Source of the DNA: JAZKFP01 sp040386355
Lineage (GTDB): Bacteria > Pseudomonadota > Gammaproteobacteria > Pseudomonadales > UBA6940
Assembly (NCBI GenBank): GCA_040386355.1
Contig: JAZKFP010000126.1
Coordinates: 1-7,064, forward strand
DNA: 7,064 bases
Reading direction: 5' to 3'
Shown here piece after piece: positions 1 through 6,286 of this stretch; position 1 is the first letter of the stretch; every line of letters starts with the position of its first letter. The translations under genes and the position numbers were made by a program. Below the pieces are notes generated by a model. That model saw only the letters and a program-made list of their open reading frames with translations, was not told where the DNA came from and did not search any database.

Positions 1-101
1 TTTATTTAGCTTTTAGCTGCGAGCAGATTCTGTTAGAAAGTCTAAGGTTAAAATTATACGTATAAGCCACACTAGGCGCAGACTTTCTATCGCTCCCTGA
101 G

Positions 102-131
102 TTGTACCGATAAAAGTCATGATTGTATAAA
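102..131 (+). promoter_or_regulatory. Possible sigma-70 promoter for the DUF2066 gene
   Basis: TTGTAC at 102-107 and TATAAA at 126-131 are separated by 18 bases, an acceptable sigma-70 layout. The predicted transcript start near 138 would leave a leader of only about 15 bases that begins at the GAAAGG ribosome site (138-143). That leader is short, so this is a weak call. If it is right, the in-frame TTG at 123 lies inside the promoter and cannot be the start codon. The rest of 1-152 shows nothing I can name; a 20-codon open stretch at 3-62 ending in TAA could be the tail of an upstream gene but is too short to judge. Confidence 0.3.
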
Positions 132-152
132 ACCATTGAAAGGCTTTTCATC

Positions 153-1073
153 ATGATAAAATCTATTTTTGCCTGCCTGTTATTGTTAGTTTCTAACGCT
201 GCGTATGCTGCTGAGATAAAATCATCCACTCGCTTATCGACTCCTGCATCATCAATGACCACACTACAAGAAAAAAGTGTGGTTGTTTGGTTGGGTATCG
301 AAGCAGCAAACCATCAATTCAGCGTTTTAAATTCTGAACATTCATGGTCGCACTATTTACACGCAATGAGTGCTGAACAAGACTGGCGTTTGGTTATTCC
401 TCAATGGGATGCAACAGATCGAGCAGAAGTCACTAAAACAACATTGCAGAATCTTACGCTGGAAAATGTGCAAAACATATCTCAACGATACGCACAGCCA
501 CATGATTCTCTTGTACTTGGATACGCTAGCCAAACTGCTGATAATCGATGGATCGTACGTTGGGTATTTGCCAATCAAAATTCTGCTCAACATCGGCAAA
601 TTGAAATAGCCGACTCGCAAAGTTTATTGCAAGCCATGATCAGCGATGTTTCAACAGCTGTTGCACAACTTCCAGAAAAACCTATTTCGGTAGCATCTAC
701 AAATCCATCCAAAAATTTTAGTCCGCATACTGGAGCACCAGACTTAACTGTTAAATCCAATACTGAAGTAGTAGATACAGAATTATCGAAAGAGGGATTT
801 TCTTATGTAAAAGTGTATTCACTATCCGCATTTAAAGATTTGGAATCAGCTTGGTCTGAACTCAATGCAATTGATGAAATTGAATCGGTTGATGTAATAC
901 AAGTACAGGCTGATCATGTGACATTTTCCATACAACATCAGAATCAATTAACGGATTTGCTGGCCGTACTGGATGGACAACACACATTTCGCATACGAAA
1001 TAATTCTTCGTCTTCATCCTCAAGTGATGCAGAATTAGATTGGATTCCTTCAGCTCCTTTAAAAATTGAATGA
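153..1073 (+). CDS. Short exported DUF2066-family protein
   Basis: Predicted periplasmic protein of 306 residues, function unknown. I chose ATG at 153 because GAAAGG (138-143) sits 9 bases upstream and because residues 1-20 then form a signal peptide: K3, hydrophobic run 5-14, and an AYA-A cleavage site near 19/20. A TTG at 123 would add ten residues ahead of it. The body resembles the DUF2066 family as I remember it: VVVWLGIE at 43-50, a VIPQWD segment at 81-86 (family: lPl.D), SQRY at 110-113 followed by LVLGY at 120-124, and RWIVRWVF at 132-139. The C-terminal part (about 210-285) has a 'length-of-step' pattern ending in seven serines (285-291). Family members are usually around 350 residues with about 100 residues between signal peptide and the VWL motif; here only about 22 are present, so the N-terminal section is missing. 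DUF2066 genes commonly sit near purM and hda, which agrees with hda downstream. Family call by eye, not by search. Confidence 0.72.
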   Translation: MIKSIFACLLLLVSNAAYAAEIKSSTRLSTPASSMTTLQEKSVVVWLGIEAANHQFSVLNSEHSWSHYLHAMSAEQDWRLVIPQWDATDRAEVTKTTLQNLTLENVQNISQRYAQPHDSLVLGYASQTADNRWIVRWVFANQNSAQHRQIEIADSQSLLQAMISDVSTAVAQLPEKPISVASTNPSKNFSPHTGAPDLTVKSNTEVVDTELSKEGFSYVKVYSLSAFKDLESAWSELNAIDEIESVDVIQVQADHVTFSIQHQNQLTDLLAVLDGQHTFRIRNNSSSSSSSDAELDWIPSAPLKIE

Positions 1074-1187
1074 GTTAATTTTATTTATAATCAACGATAT
1101 AAAAAGTCCATAGTAATATATAGCGAACGCATACAAGATTTTCATGGTCAAATGTTTTGTGAAAGGTGTTTTGTGGGAAAAACCATG

Positions 1188-1282
1188 CGGGCGAATAATT
1201 ATTCTCCCCTACGGTATCCGTTAAAGATTGAGGTATTTTGGAAAGTAATGATTATTCGTAGGGGCGAATAATCATTCGCCCG
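1188..1282. repeat. REP doublet (REPIN/BIME-like inverted repeat)
   Basis: Arms 1188-1213 and 1257-1282 are reverse complements over 26 bases with two mismatches, separated by a 43-base spacer. Each arm is itself a REP-like unit. The right unit has GTAG at 1258-1261 directly followed by a palindrome, GGGCGAAT (1262-1269), AATC loop, ATTCGCCC (1274-1281). The left unit is the same on the minus strand: CTAC at 1209-1212 (GTAG reversed) and GGGCGAAT (1189-1196) facing ATTCTCCC (1201-1208), one mispair. A GTAG tetranucleotide 5' of a hairpin is the hallmark of REPs mobilised by RAYT (TnpA-REP) tyrosine transposases, and two inverted REPs with a short spacer form a REPIN. No RAYT gene lies in this window. 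No clear target duplication is seen at the edges. Structure is seen directly; the REP assignment is from family knowledge and needs genome-wide copy number. Confidence 0.7.
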
Positions 1283-1370
1283 TGCTGAATACTGCCTATT
1301 ACTGATTGACCTGTTACTGATTAAAAAAGTTAAAAAGTGTTTTAGGAAAACTCATCTGTGTTGGGCATAT

Positions 1371-1405
1371 ATGTATTAAGTATTTAAAACAAATGCTTAA
1401 TACAT
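1371..1405. promoter_or_regulatory. Long AT-rich dyad/hairpin upstream of the 927-residue gene
   Basis: ATGTATTAAGTATTT (1371-1385) is the reverse complement of AAATGCTTAATACAT (1391-1405) with a single T/C difference that still pairs as G-U in RNA. The result is a 15-base-pair stem with a 5-base AAAAC loop. There is no T-run after it, so it is not an intrinsic terminator for either strand. It lies about 190 bases before the next start codon. It could be a repressor operator, a leader hairpin or the remnant of a small repeat element; the sequence does not decide. Confidence 0.5.
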
Positions 1406-1580
1406 TATTCATCTCAACTACTGCATTTCAATTATCAAAATTTTCTGCGAGCACTATCACATTTCAATAAATACTCTGTTCAAATAGTTATTCAAAAAAA
1501 ATCCAAGCTAGACACCTTAAACAGCAAAATGATATTTTGGCGCTTTCTATTTAAAGTTTGCTAATAACTTTGCATTTCTA

Positions 1581-1589
1581 GGGAAGAAG
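1581..1589 (+). promoter_or_regulatory. Ribosome binding site for the 927-residue gene
   Basis: The purine run GGGAAGAAG ends four bases before ATG 1594, with its GGGAAG core 7 bases away. The in-frame TAG at 1579 closes the frame just upstream, so 1594 is the only reasonable start. I could not find a convincing -35/-10 pair; TTGGCG at 1537-1542 with CTAATA at 1561-1566 (18-base spacing) is the best, and it is weak. Confidence 0.6.
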
Positions 1590-1593
1590 TATC

Positions 1594-4377
1594 ATGATCA
1601 TTTCAAATCGTCCTGCCAGTTTCACTACCCATCTATCATTGCAAGCAGCTTTAAATCCGTTACCAAAAATAGGGCGGTTGTATTTGATAATTGCAGCTGT
1701 CTTGAATTCACCAGCTAGATATGTTCAAGCAACAAATGTTGGGAATTTGAGGGGTAGTTATGCTAAACCTCTACTAAATTCTACCAAGTCTCATTTTCGT
1801 GGTTCTGCAACCCAACCGTATTTAAATTCAAGCCGAAGATTAGCCACTCCAAAGCCTACGGTTATCCCAGTTGTGGATGGCTTTATTCAAATGGACGAGA
1901 GCGGTAAGCTTATCTACAGAGGTAACGATGGAACAGTTGTTGAATTAAGCCTTAAAAAAGGTAATGGTGACACCCTTAATCCTGTAGAAGTTTTCCAGGA
2001 TTTAAGTTTTGAACCGGGAAATTATTTTGGAGCAAAAGACTCAACTGAAAATCTAGTGTATGTCTTTCAGTTAAACCAAAACGGGTCTACTGACTTAAAG
2101 GCTGTGATGTATGCCTTAAATTGTGAAAATCAGCAACTCAATCAAATTGGTTTGACTGTCAACCAAAATCCAGCATTTGCTTGTATTACGGGAGATGTAC
2201 AATTTCCTGAAAGCCGGAGTAGTGGATTATTCACTGGGATTATGTGTGAAAAATTCGGTAATAAGCCTAACGTTAATTCAATGGCGGCTGTCGGAGATTT
2301 CAATACAATCATGAGTGAAAGTAATAAAATAAGCTTTTACTATATTCCCGGTCGAAAAGGATACAGCTCTCAAATCGCAAGAAATCTGTACGACCGTTAT
2401 TCTGAAATTACATTTGAATTAATGAGCGCACCTTGGGATGAAAGTTGGCAAGATTCGCAAGATTGTATAAATTTAGGAAATAAATATTCTCGCTCTTTTT
2501 ATTATCCACCCGGCTATCACAGCATTGCTGCCCGTGTAGTAAATTCATCAAATGGGTATGCACAACATGAATTAGTTTATGTGACAAATACAAGCTCTTA
2601 TGAGCTGTGGGAAAGACACGATGGCGCACGAGATTATGCATATCTTTCTTTCACCACAATAGAAGGGAATTTCGAATACCACTTTACGCAAGAAGCCATG
2701 TATTTTTATTACCCAAATAATAACAATACTGTTTATCGCATTGGCGATGACCAAGAGTCAACCATGATGACAAATGTACCCATTTCAAATAGAAATTTTA
2801 GTGTTTCTAACGGATACATTAGTACTGGCGCTAAAAATGTTCGCTTCATACCAGATACTCCTGCACCAACCCCAGTACCAACTATTGTACCCACACTAAA
2901 CCTAACACCTTCACCAACGAATGCGCAGACACCTGCACCATCGATACAAACTAAAGCACCAACATCTATTACAACCACTCAACCAACAGAAATATCAACA
3001 GAAATACCAACACCGCCGCCAACCATACAACCTAACGAACCTACAATTACGCCCACTCAATTACCTACTCAGAGTACGAATGCTCCGACGCCGATTCCTG
3101 CAACGCCTCAACCTACAATTGCTGCTGAACCAATATTGGAAACAGAAAAAACCACGCCCGTAGATCAGATTATTGGATGGACATTAGGAGCTGCCGCGAC
3201 ATTATTAATCGCATTATTCACAAAAGTTGGAAGAATGACGCTTAACCATATTCTTTTATTTGCGTTTTCCCGACCTGATAGAAATGCCACTCTACAGATT
3301 CTTCAAAGAAAACATAATTCAAAGGAGAGAAAACAAGAATTTGAAAATCTAATAAGATTTTATAATGATACGGTTAATAATTATCAACCTTTAACTCGTT
3401 CAAGTTTTTTAGAGGCATTGATTGCAAATAATGCAATGAATCAAATTTTTGATCCTAATTCCACAACGGGCAAACGTTTAATTGCCTACTTCACTGCGCT
3501 TCATAATCATTTGCAAAATGATTTATTGTCTTTGGATACGAATCCCGATGAATTTATTAGCCTAAATTTTACACGTCGGATTCGAGATAGTTGTCACTCA
3601 AGTATGCGCGGCAATCAAACTCCACCGCAATTAAGTACTCATGAACAACGTACCAGAGACGATAAAATTATTATAGCGAAACAGATACAAGATGTTTTAT
3701 TCCCAAAATTACCTAACAATGGCTCTAGGATCCAAATGCGGGATCAAGCTAAAGTTGCTCCGCAGCTTAGAAAAATGTTGGAAATTACTGCAACTAAATT
3801 AGCACTTGCAAGCATTCCACAACTTATCGCAGAGGAGCAAAGATCAAATCCCTCTTTTTTAAATAAATTAAGCAATGGCCAAAAAAGAATAGAAACTCAC
3901 TATAATGCAAAAGTAAATTATGAAAGAGCTGATCAAAATTTAAATCCTAACGCCATTCATTTTCGAGCTGAAGCCAGTGCTCAAGCATTGGCACGAGAAG
4001 ATTTTTTTCAAATAATTAAAGTTTTAAAAATATTTTCAGATGATGCTAGAAATATGAATAATTTAACGAGTCAGATTGGTGGAGATCCTGCTGATTCATC
4101 TCATCCAATATACAAAAAGAAAATTTATGTATTAAGCGATATGATGGCCTCGGTGGTATTAAATCAAACCAAGGAACGTTTGCAAGCTGTATTAAACATT
4201 CCTTCTTACAGTTCAACCACTATTAAAATTCAACCACCTCATGAGTTAAGTTCATTGCCTGGTTTTTCACGAAATCAGATGAATGGTTTAACCACTACTT
4301 TGAGCACATCAGATAATCCTTCAACAATTCCATTACCTAATTGGAATAACGTTACTAATTTTTTAAAGCAACCATAA
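1594..4377 (+). CDS. Large surface-type protein with Pro/Thr-rich stalk and one membrane segment; unrecognised
   Basis: I do not recognise this 927-residue protein. Residues 1-28 are a polar leader, then a hydrophobic stretch (29-37) and VQA at 44-46 look like a long signal peptide. Residues 53-63 and 69-79 repeat the pattern RGSxxxPxLNS. Residues about 95-418 form a probable ectodomain rich in Gly, Asn, Tyr and aromatic beta-type segments, with four cysteines (177, 197, 218, 291) that could make two disulfides. Residues about 420-509 are a mucin-like Pro/Thr stalk (repeats such as PAPTPVPT, PTPPPT). A membrane helix spans 526-543 and is followed by K544 and R547, so the positive-inside rule puts the stalk outside and 544-927 in the cytoplasm. 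The C-terminal region is mostly charged and helical-looking, with one cysteine (667). Composition is AT-richer than hda. No enzyme motif was found. It may be an adhesin, a receptor that signals inward, or, in a host-associated bacterium, a secreted effector; all three are guesses. Confidence 0.85.
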   Translation: MIISNRPASFTTHLSLQAALNPLPKIGRLYLIIAAVLNSPARYVQATNVGNLRGSYAKPLLNSTKSHFRGSATQPYLNSSRRLATPKPTVIPVVDGFIQMDESGKLIYRGNDGTVVELSLKKGNGDTLNPVEVFQDLSFEPGNYFGAKDSTENLVYVFQLNQNGSTDLKAVMYALNCENQQLNQIGLTVNQNPAFACITGDVQFPESRSSGLFTGIMCEKFGNKPNVNSMAAVGDFNTIMSESNKISFYYIPGRKGYSSQIARNLYDRYSEITFELMSAPWDESWQDSQDCINLGNKYSRSFYYPPGYHSIAARVVNSSNGYAQHELVYVTNTSSYELWERHDGARDYAYLSFTTIEGNFEYHFTQEAMYFYYPNNNNTVYRIGDDQESTMMTNVPISNRNFSVSNGYISTGAKNVRFIPDTPAPTPVPTIVPTLNLTPSPTNAQTPAPSIQTKAPTSITTTQPTEISTEIPTPPPTIQPNEPTITPTQLPTQSTNAPTPIPATPQPTIAAEPILETEKTTPVDQIIGWTLGAAATLLIALFTKVGRMTLNHILLFAFSRPDRNATLQILQRKHNSKERKQEFENLIRFYNDTVNNYQPLTRSSFLEALIANNAMNQIFDPNSTTGKRLIAYFTALHNHLQNDLLSLDTNPDEFISLNFTRRIRDSCHSSMRGNQTPPQLSTHEQRTRDDKIIIAKQIQDVLFPKLPNNGSRIQMRDQAKVAPQLRKMLEITATKLALASIPQLIAEEQRSNPSFLNKLSNGQKRIETHYNAKVNYERADQNLNPNAIHFRAEASAQALAREDFFQIIKVLKIFSDDARNMNNLTSQIGGDPADSSHPIYKKKIYVLSDMMASVVLNQTKERLQAVLNIPSYSSTTIKIQPPHELSSLPGFSRNQMNGLTTTLSTSDNPSTIPLPNWNNVTNFLKQP

Positions 4378-4393
4378 TTTTATAAAGATCGCT

Positions 4394-4418
4394 CGCCAAA
4401 GTCCGTATAACTTTGGCG
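4394..4418. terminator. Hairpin after the 927-residue gene, possible weak terminator
   Basis: CGCCAAAGT (4394-4402) pairs perfectly with ACTTTGGCG (4410-4418) around a 7-base loop, 17 bases after the stop codon. Position fits a transcription terminator, but the following bases (GATTCGAATTAATT) lack a proper T-tract, and the opposite strand has none either. It may instead protect the 3' end or act with Rho. Confidence 0.4.
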
Positions 4419-4514
4419 GATTCGAATTAATTAAAACAATCTTCTTCATTCTTACTCGTCACTTGGATTTTTCATTTCCCTAGCACGATCGGTTCGTATT
4501 TATGTAGAATGCCT

Positions 4515-4541
4515 CGATTGAATTTTGTTGTTATTCAATCG
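4515..4541 (+). promoter_or_regulatory. Hairpin in the hda leader
   Basis: CGATTGAAT (4515-4523) and ATTCAATCG (4533-4541) form a perfect 9-base-pair stem with a T-rich 9-base loop. It begins 4 bases after TAGAAT (4505-4510), a five-of-six match to a -10 box, although no good -35 lies at the right distance. If that -10 is real the hairpin would be at or next to the 5' end of the hda transcript. Function unknown: messenger stability or a protein-binding dyad are both possible. Confidence 0.4.
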
Positions 4542-4597
4542 TATATTCATTCATTGTCAACTGATGAGCTTTGCCTGTGATTGCGGTTCAACTCACT

Positions 4598-5305
4598 ATG
4601 CCCGTGCAATACACCTTGCCTGTGCAATTTCAACGTCAATCGGATTTAGCCTCATTATGGGTTGGGCCTTCGCACGCGCCAGTTTTTCATGGCGTACAAC
4701 ATCTATTAAATAATCATGTGTCGCCTCTAATTATGTGGGGACCTGCATCGTCGGGCAAAAGTCATGTATTGCATGCAACTTGTCAGCAAGCCAGTGAACA
4801 AGGTTTGCGTGTTGGTTATTTACCCTGGAAAGAAATTATCAGCGGCGGGCCAACGGTTTTAGAAGATTTAGATATCTTGGATCTTTTAATTTGGGATGAT
4901 TTCGATACGTTTTTTAACTCGACATCTTTGCAAGCGCAATGGGAAGAGGCGTTATTTCACACCTTTAATCGTTTGCATGAAAAGGGCGGCGTGCTCGTTA
5001 TTGCAAGTCGAACACCGCCGCGCGAATGGACGATTGGATTGCAGGATTTATATTCTCGTTTATTATCTGGACCGGTTTATCATCTGCGCGCGTTAACCGA
5101 CGATGAAAAAATAAAAGTGTTAATGCATCGCGCCAATCAACGTGGATTATTGTTATCGGAATCTGTCGGCAGTTTTTTATTGCGGCGTTTGAGTCGTGAT
5201 TTGCATGTGTTGTGTCAGGCGCTGCAAGAATTGGATCGATGTTCACTGCAACAACAACGCCGCATTACTATTCCGTTTGTTAAAGAAGTGTTAGAGGCAT
5301 TTTGA
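4598..5305 (+). CDS. hda: DnaA regulatory inactivator Hda
   Basis: Hda is an AAA+ protein that, bound to the DNA-loaded beta clamp, stimulates ATP hydrolysis by DnaA and so prevents re-initiation (RIDA). From ATG 4598 it has 235 residues, close to the 233 of E. coli. Visible parts: clamp-binding motif QYTLPV (4-9; E. coli QLSLPL), Walker A GPASSGKS (48-55), Walker B LLIWDD (96-101), sensor 1 region LVIASRTPP (133-141), box VII arginine finger in YSRLL (R154, E. coli R153), sensor 2 region LLRRLSRD (194-201), and the C-terminal TIPFVKEVL (224-232), nearly identical to E. coli. The Walker A is canonical, whereas the E. coli version, as I recall, is degenerate. The start is uncertain: in-frame GTG 4577 (GATGAG 8 bases upstream) or TTG 4571 would add seven or nine residues including a second clamp-like motif, and ATG 4598 has no clear ribosome site. 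E. coli hda is also known for a non-ATG start. Confidence 0.93.
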   Translation: MPVQYTLPVQFQRQSDLASLWVGPSHAPVFHGVQHLLNNHVSPLIMWGPASSGKSHVLHATCQQASEQGLRVGYLPWKEIISGGPTVLEDLDILDLLIWDDFDTFFNSTSLQAQWEEALFHTFNRLHEKGGVLVIASRTPPREWTIGLQDLYSRLLSGPVYHLRALTDDEKIKVLMHRANQRGLLLSESVGSFLLRRLSRDLHVLCQALQELDRCSLQQQRRITIPFVKEVLEAF

Positions 5306-5417
5306 TCCACTTTATAAACGCGCATATTTAATATTTTAGTTTTGCCCTAAACAATTTTTTGATGTGGCCTTTTCGATTTTATTCTTTTTTTGTTTTGCTC
5401 TCTTTTAGTTTTTAATT

Positions 5418-5424
5418 AAGGAAA
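5418..5424 (+). promoter_or_regulatory. Ribosome binding site that sets the GTG start of xthA
   Basis: AAGGAAA lies 6 bases before GTG 5431. Together with the N-terminal match to exonuclease III this supports the GTG start. The preceding gap 5306-5417 is strongly T-rich on this strand; I see no convincing hairpin terminator for hda and no clear promoter in it. Confidence 0.65.
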
Positions 5425-5430
5425 TCTTCT

Positions 5431-6243
5431 GTGTTAACTCTTGTGTGTTTCAACATCAACGGAATTCGGGCTCGATTACATCAATTGCAAGCCATTATTG
5501 ATATTCATCAACCCGCAGTGATTGGTTTGCAAGAAACCAAAGTATCCGATGATATGTTTCCCATTGCAGCGGTTGAAAGCATGGGGTATCACGTCAATTT
5601 TCACGGTCAAAAAGGTCACTATGGCGTGGCTTTATTGAGTCGAGAAAAACCGTTGCAAGTCGTAAAAGGATTTCCTAACGATACGGAAGAAAGTCAAAAG
5701 CGTTTTATCGGTGCGGAATTTTCCTCATCGTTTGGCAGCTACTGGGTATATAACGGTTATTTTCCACAAGGTGAAAATCGTGATCATCCACTGAAATTTC
5801 CAGCCAAACAAAATTTTTATAGAAATTTAATCGAATATTTGCAGACGCAACATACTGCATCTGAATCGATTGTATTAATGGGAGACATGAATGTCGCTCC
5901 CTGTGATTTGGATATTGGAATTGGCGAAGTGAACGCACAACGTTGGTTAAAAGCCGGGCATTGCAGTTTTCTTCCCGAAGAGCGCGGATGGTTTGCGCGA
6001 CTTGAACAATGGGGTTTGATAGATGTGTATCGGCATCATCATCCTTCAAACAATGCGTTTTTTAGTTGGTTTGATTATCGAAGTCGAGGTTTTGAAAAAA
6101 CACCAAAGCATGGTTTGCGTATCGACAATGTTTTATTAACACCGTCACTTTTACAGCACTGCAAAAATGTTGGAATCGATTATCATATTCGCTCGATGGA
6201 GCGTCCTTCCGATCACTGCCCAATTTGGATTCAATTGTCTTAA
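5431..6243 (+). CDS. xthA: Exodeoxyribonuclease III
   Basis: Exonuclease III is the main AP endonuclease and 3'-repair diesterase of base excision repair; it cuts 5' of abasic sites, removes 3' blocking groups and degrades duplex DNA 3' to 5', with a metal ion. The product has 270 residues against 268 in E. coli and aligns along the whole length. The catalytic residues are all present: N8, E35 (in GLQETK), Y110 (in NGYFPQGE), D152 and N154 (in MGDMN), D232 (in GLRIDNVLL) and H262 (in PSDHCP), matching E. coli N7, E34, Y109, D151, N153, D229 and H259. Other family blocks seen are GQKGHYGVALL (59-69), DLDIGIGE (159-166), CSFLPEER (178-185) and SWFDYRS (212-218). The GTG start has a good ribosome site. 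It follows hda by 125 bases, so co-transcription is possible but not shown. No anomaly in the protein. Confidence 0.98.
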   Translation: MLTLVCFNINGIRARLHQLQAIIDIHQPAVIGLQETKVSDDMFPIAAVESMGYHVNFHGQKGHYGVALLSREKPLQVVKGFPNDTEESQKRFIGAEFSSSFGSYWVYNGYFPQGENRDHPLKFPAKQNFYRNLIEYLQTQHTASESIVLMGDMNVAPCDLDIGIGEVNAQRWLKAGHCSFLPEERGWFARLEQWGLIDVYRHHHPSNNAFFSWFDYRSRGFEKTPKHGLRIDNVLLTPSLLQHCKNVGIDYHIRSMERPSDHCPIWIQLS

Positions 6244-6286
6244 ACCGTCTACAGTGTATTAAAAGCATCTAAATGTAGAGTCGGTT
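6243..6286 (+). promoter_or_regulatory. Imperfect hairpin filling the gap before the membrane-protein gene
   Basis: AACCGTCTACA (6243-6253) pairs with TGTAGA (6274-6279) and CGGTT (6282-6286), leaving a 2-base GT bulge and a 20-base loop. The structure starts at the last base of the xthA stop codon and ends on the base before ATG 6287, so the only ribosome-site candidate (AGAG, 6277-6280) is mostly buried in the stem. No T-run follows, so it is not an intrinsic terminator. Translational control of the next gene or processing between the two genes are possible readings. Confidence 0.42.

Noticed and set aside
123..152. TTG start giving ten extra residues to the DUF2066 protein
   Set aside because: ATG 153 has a GAAAGG site at good distance and puts the signal peptide at the N-terminus; the TTG precedes that site.
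2..262. Minus-strand open frame of 86 codons overlapping the start of the DUF2066 gene
   Set aside because: It covers the promoter, ribosome site and signal peptide of a well-supported gene, has no ribosome site of its own that I can see and no recognisable protein features. A GSDRK-APS resemblance to the minus strand of xthA is a chance match.
1188..1282. Transcription terminator of the DUF2066 gene
   Set aside because: It begins 115 bases after the stop codon, has no T-tract on either side, and the two GTAG-headed palindromes are better explained as REP units.
1299..1322. CRISPR-like or other tandem array
   Set aside because: Only a 9-base TTACTGATT pair (1299-1307, 1314-1322) is present; there are no regularly spaced repeats anywhere in the window.
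1371..1405. PmrA-type regulatory box as in Legionella and Coxiella
   Set aside because: The PmrA site is a direct repeat of CTTAAT-type halves; here the halves are inverted with a different spacing.
2733..3163. Open frames on both strands across the Pro/Thr-rich part of the 927-residue gene
   Set aside because: They are low-complexity shadows of the repeated Pro and Thr codons, giving Val/Gly-rich or Leu/Gln-rich strings.
4525..4713. 62-codon frame overlapping the start of hda
   Set aside because: It runs out of frame through the hda coding region, which has strong homology; no ribosome site or domain is seen.
5705..6049. 114-codon minus-strand frame within xthA
   Set aside because: Antisense shadow of a fully conserved enzyme gene.
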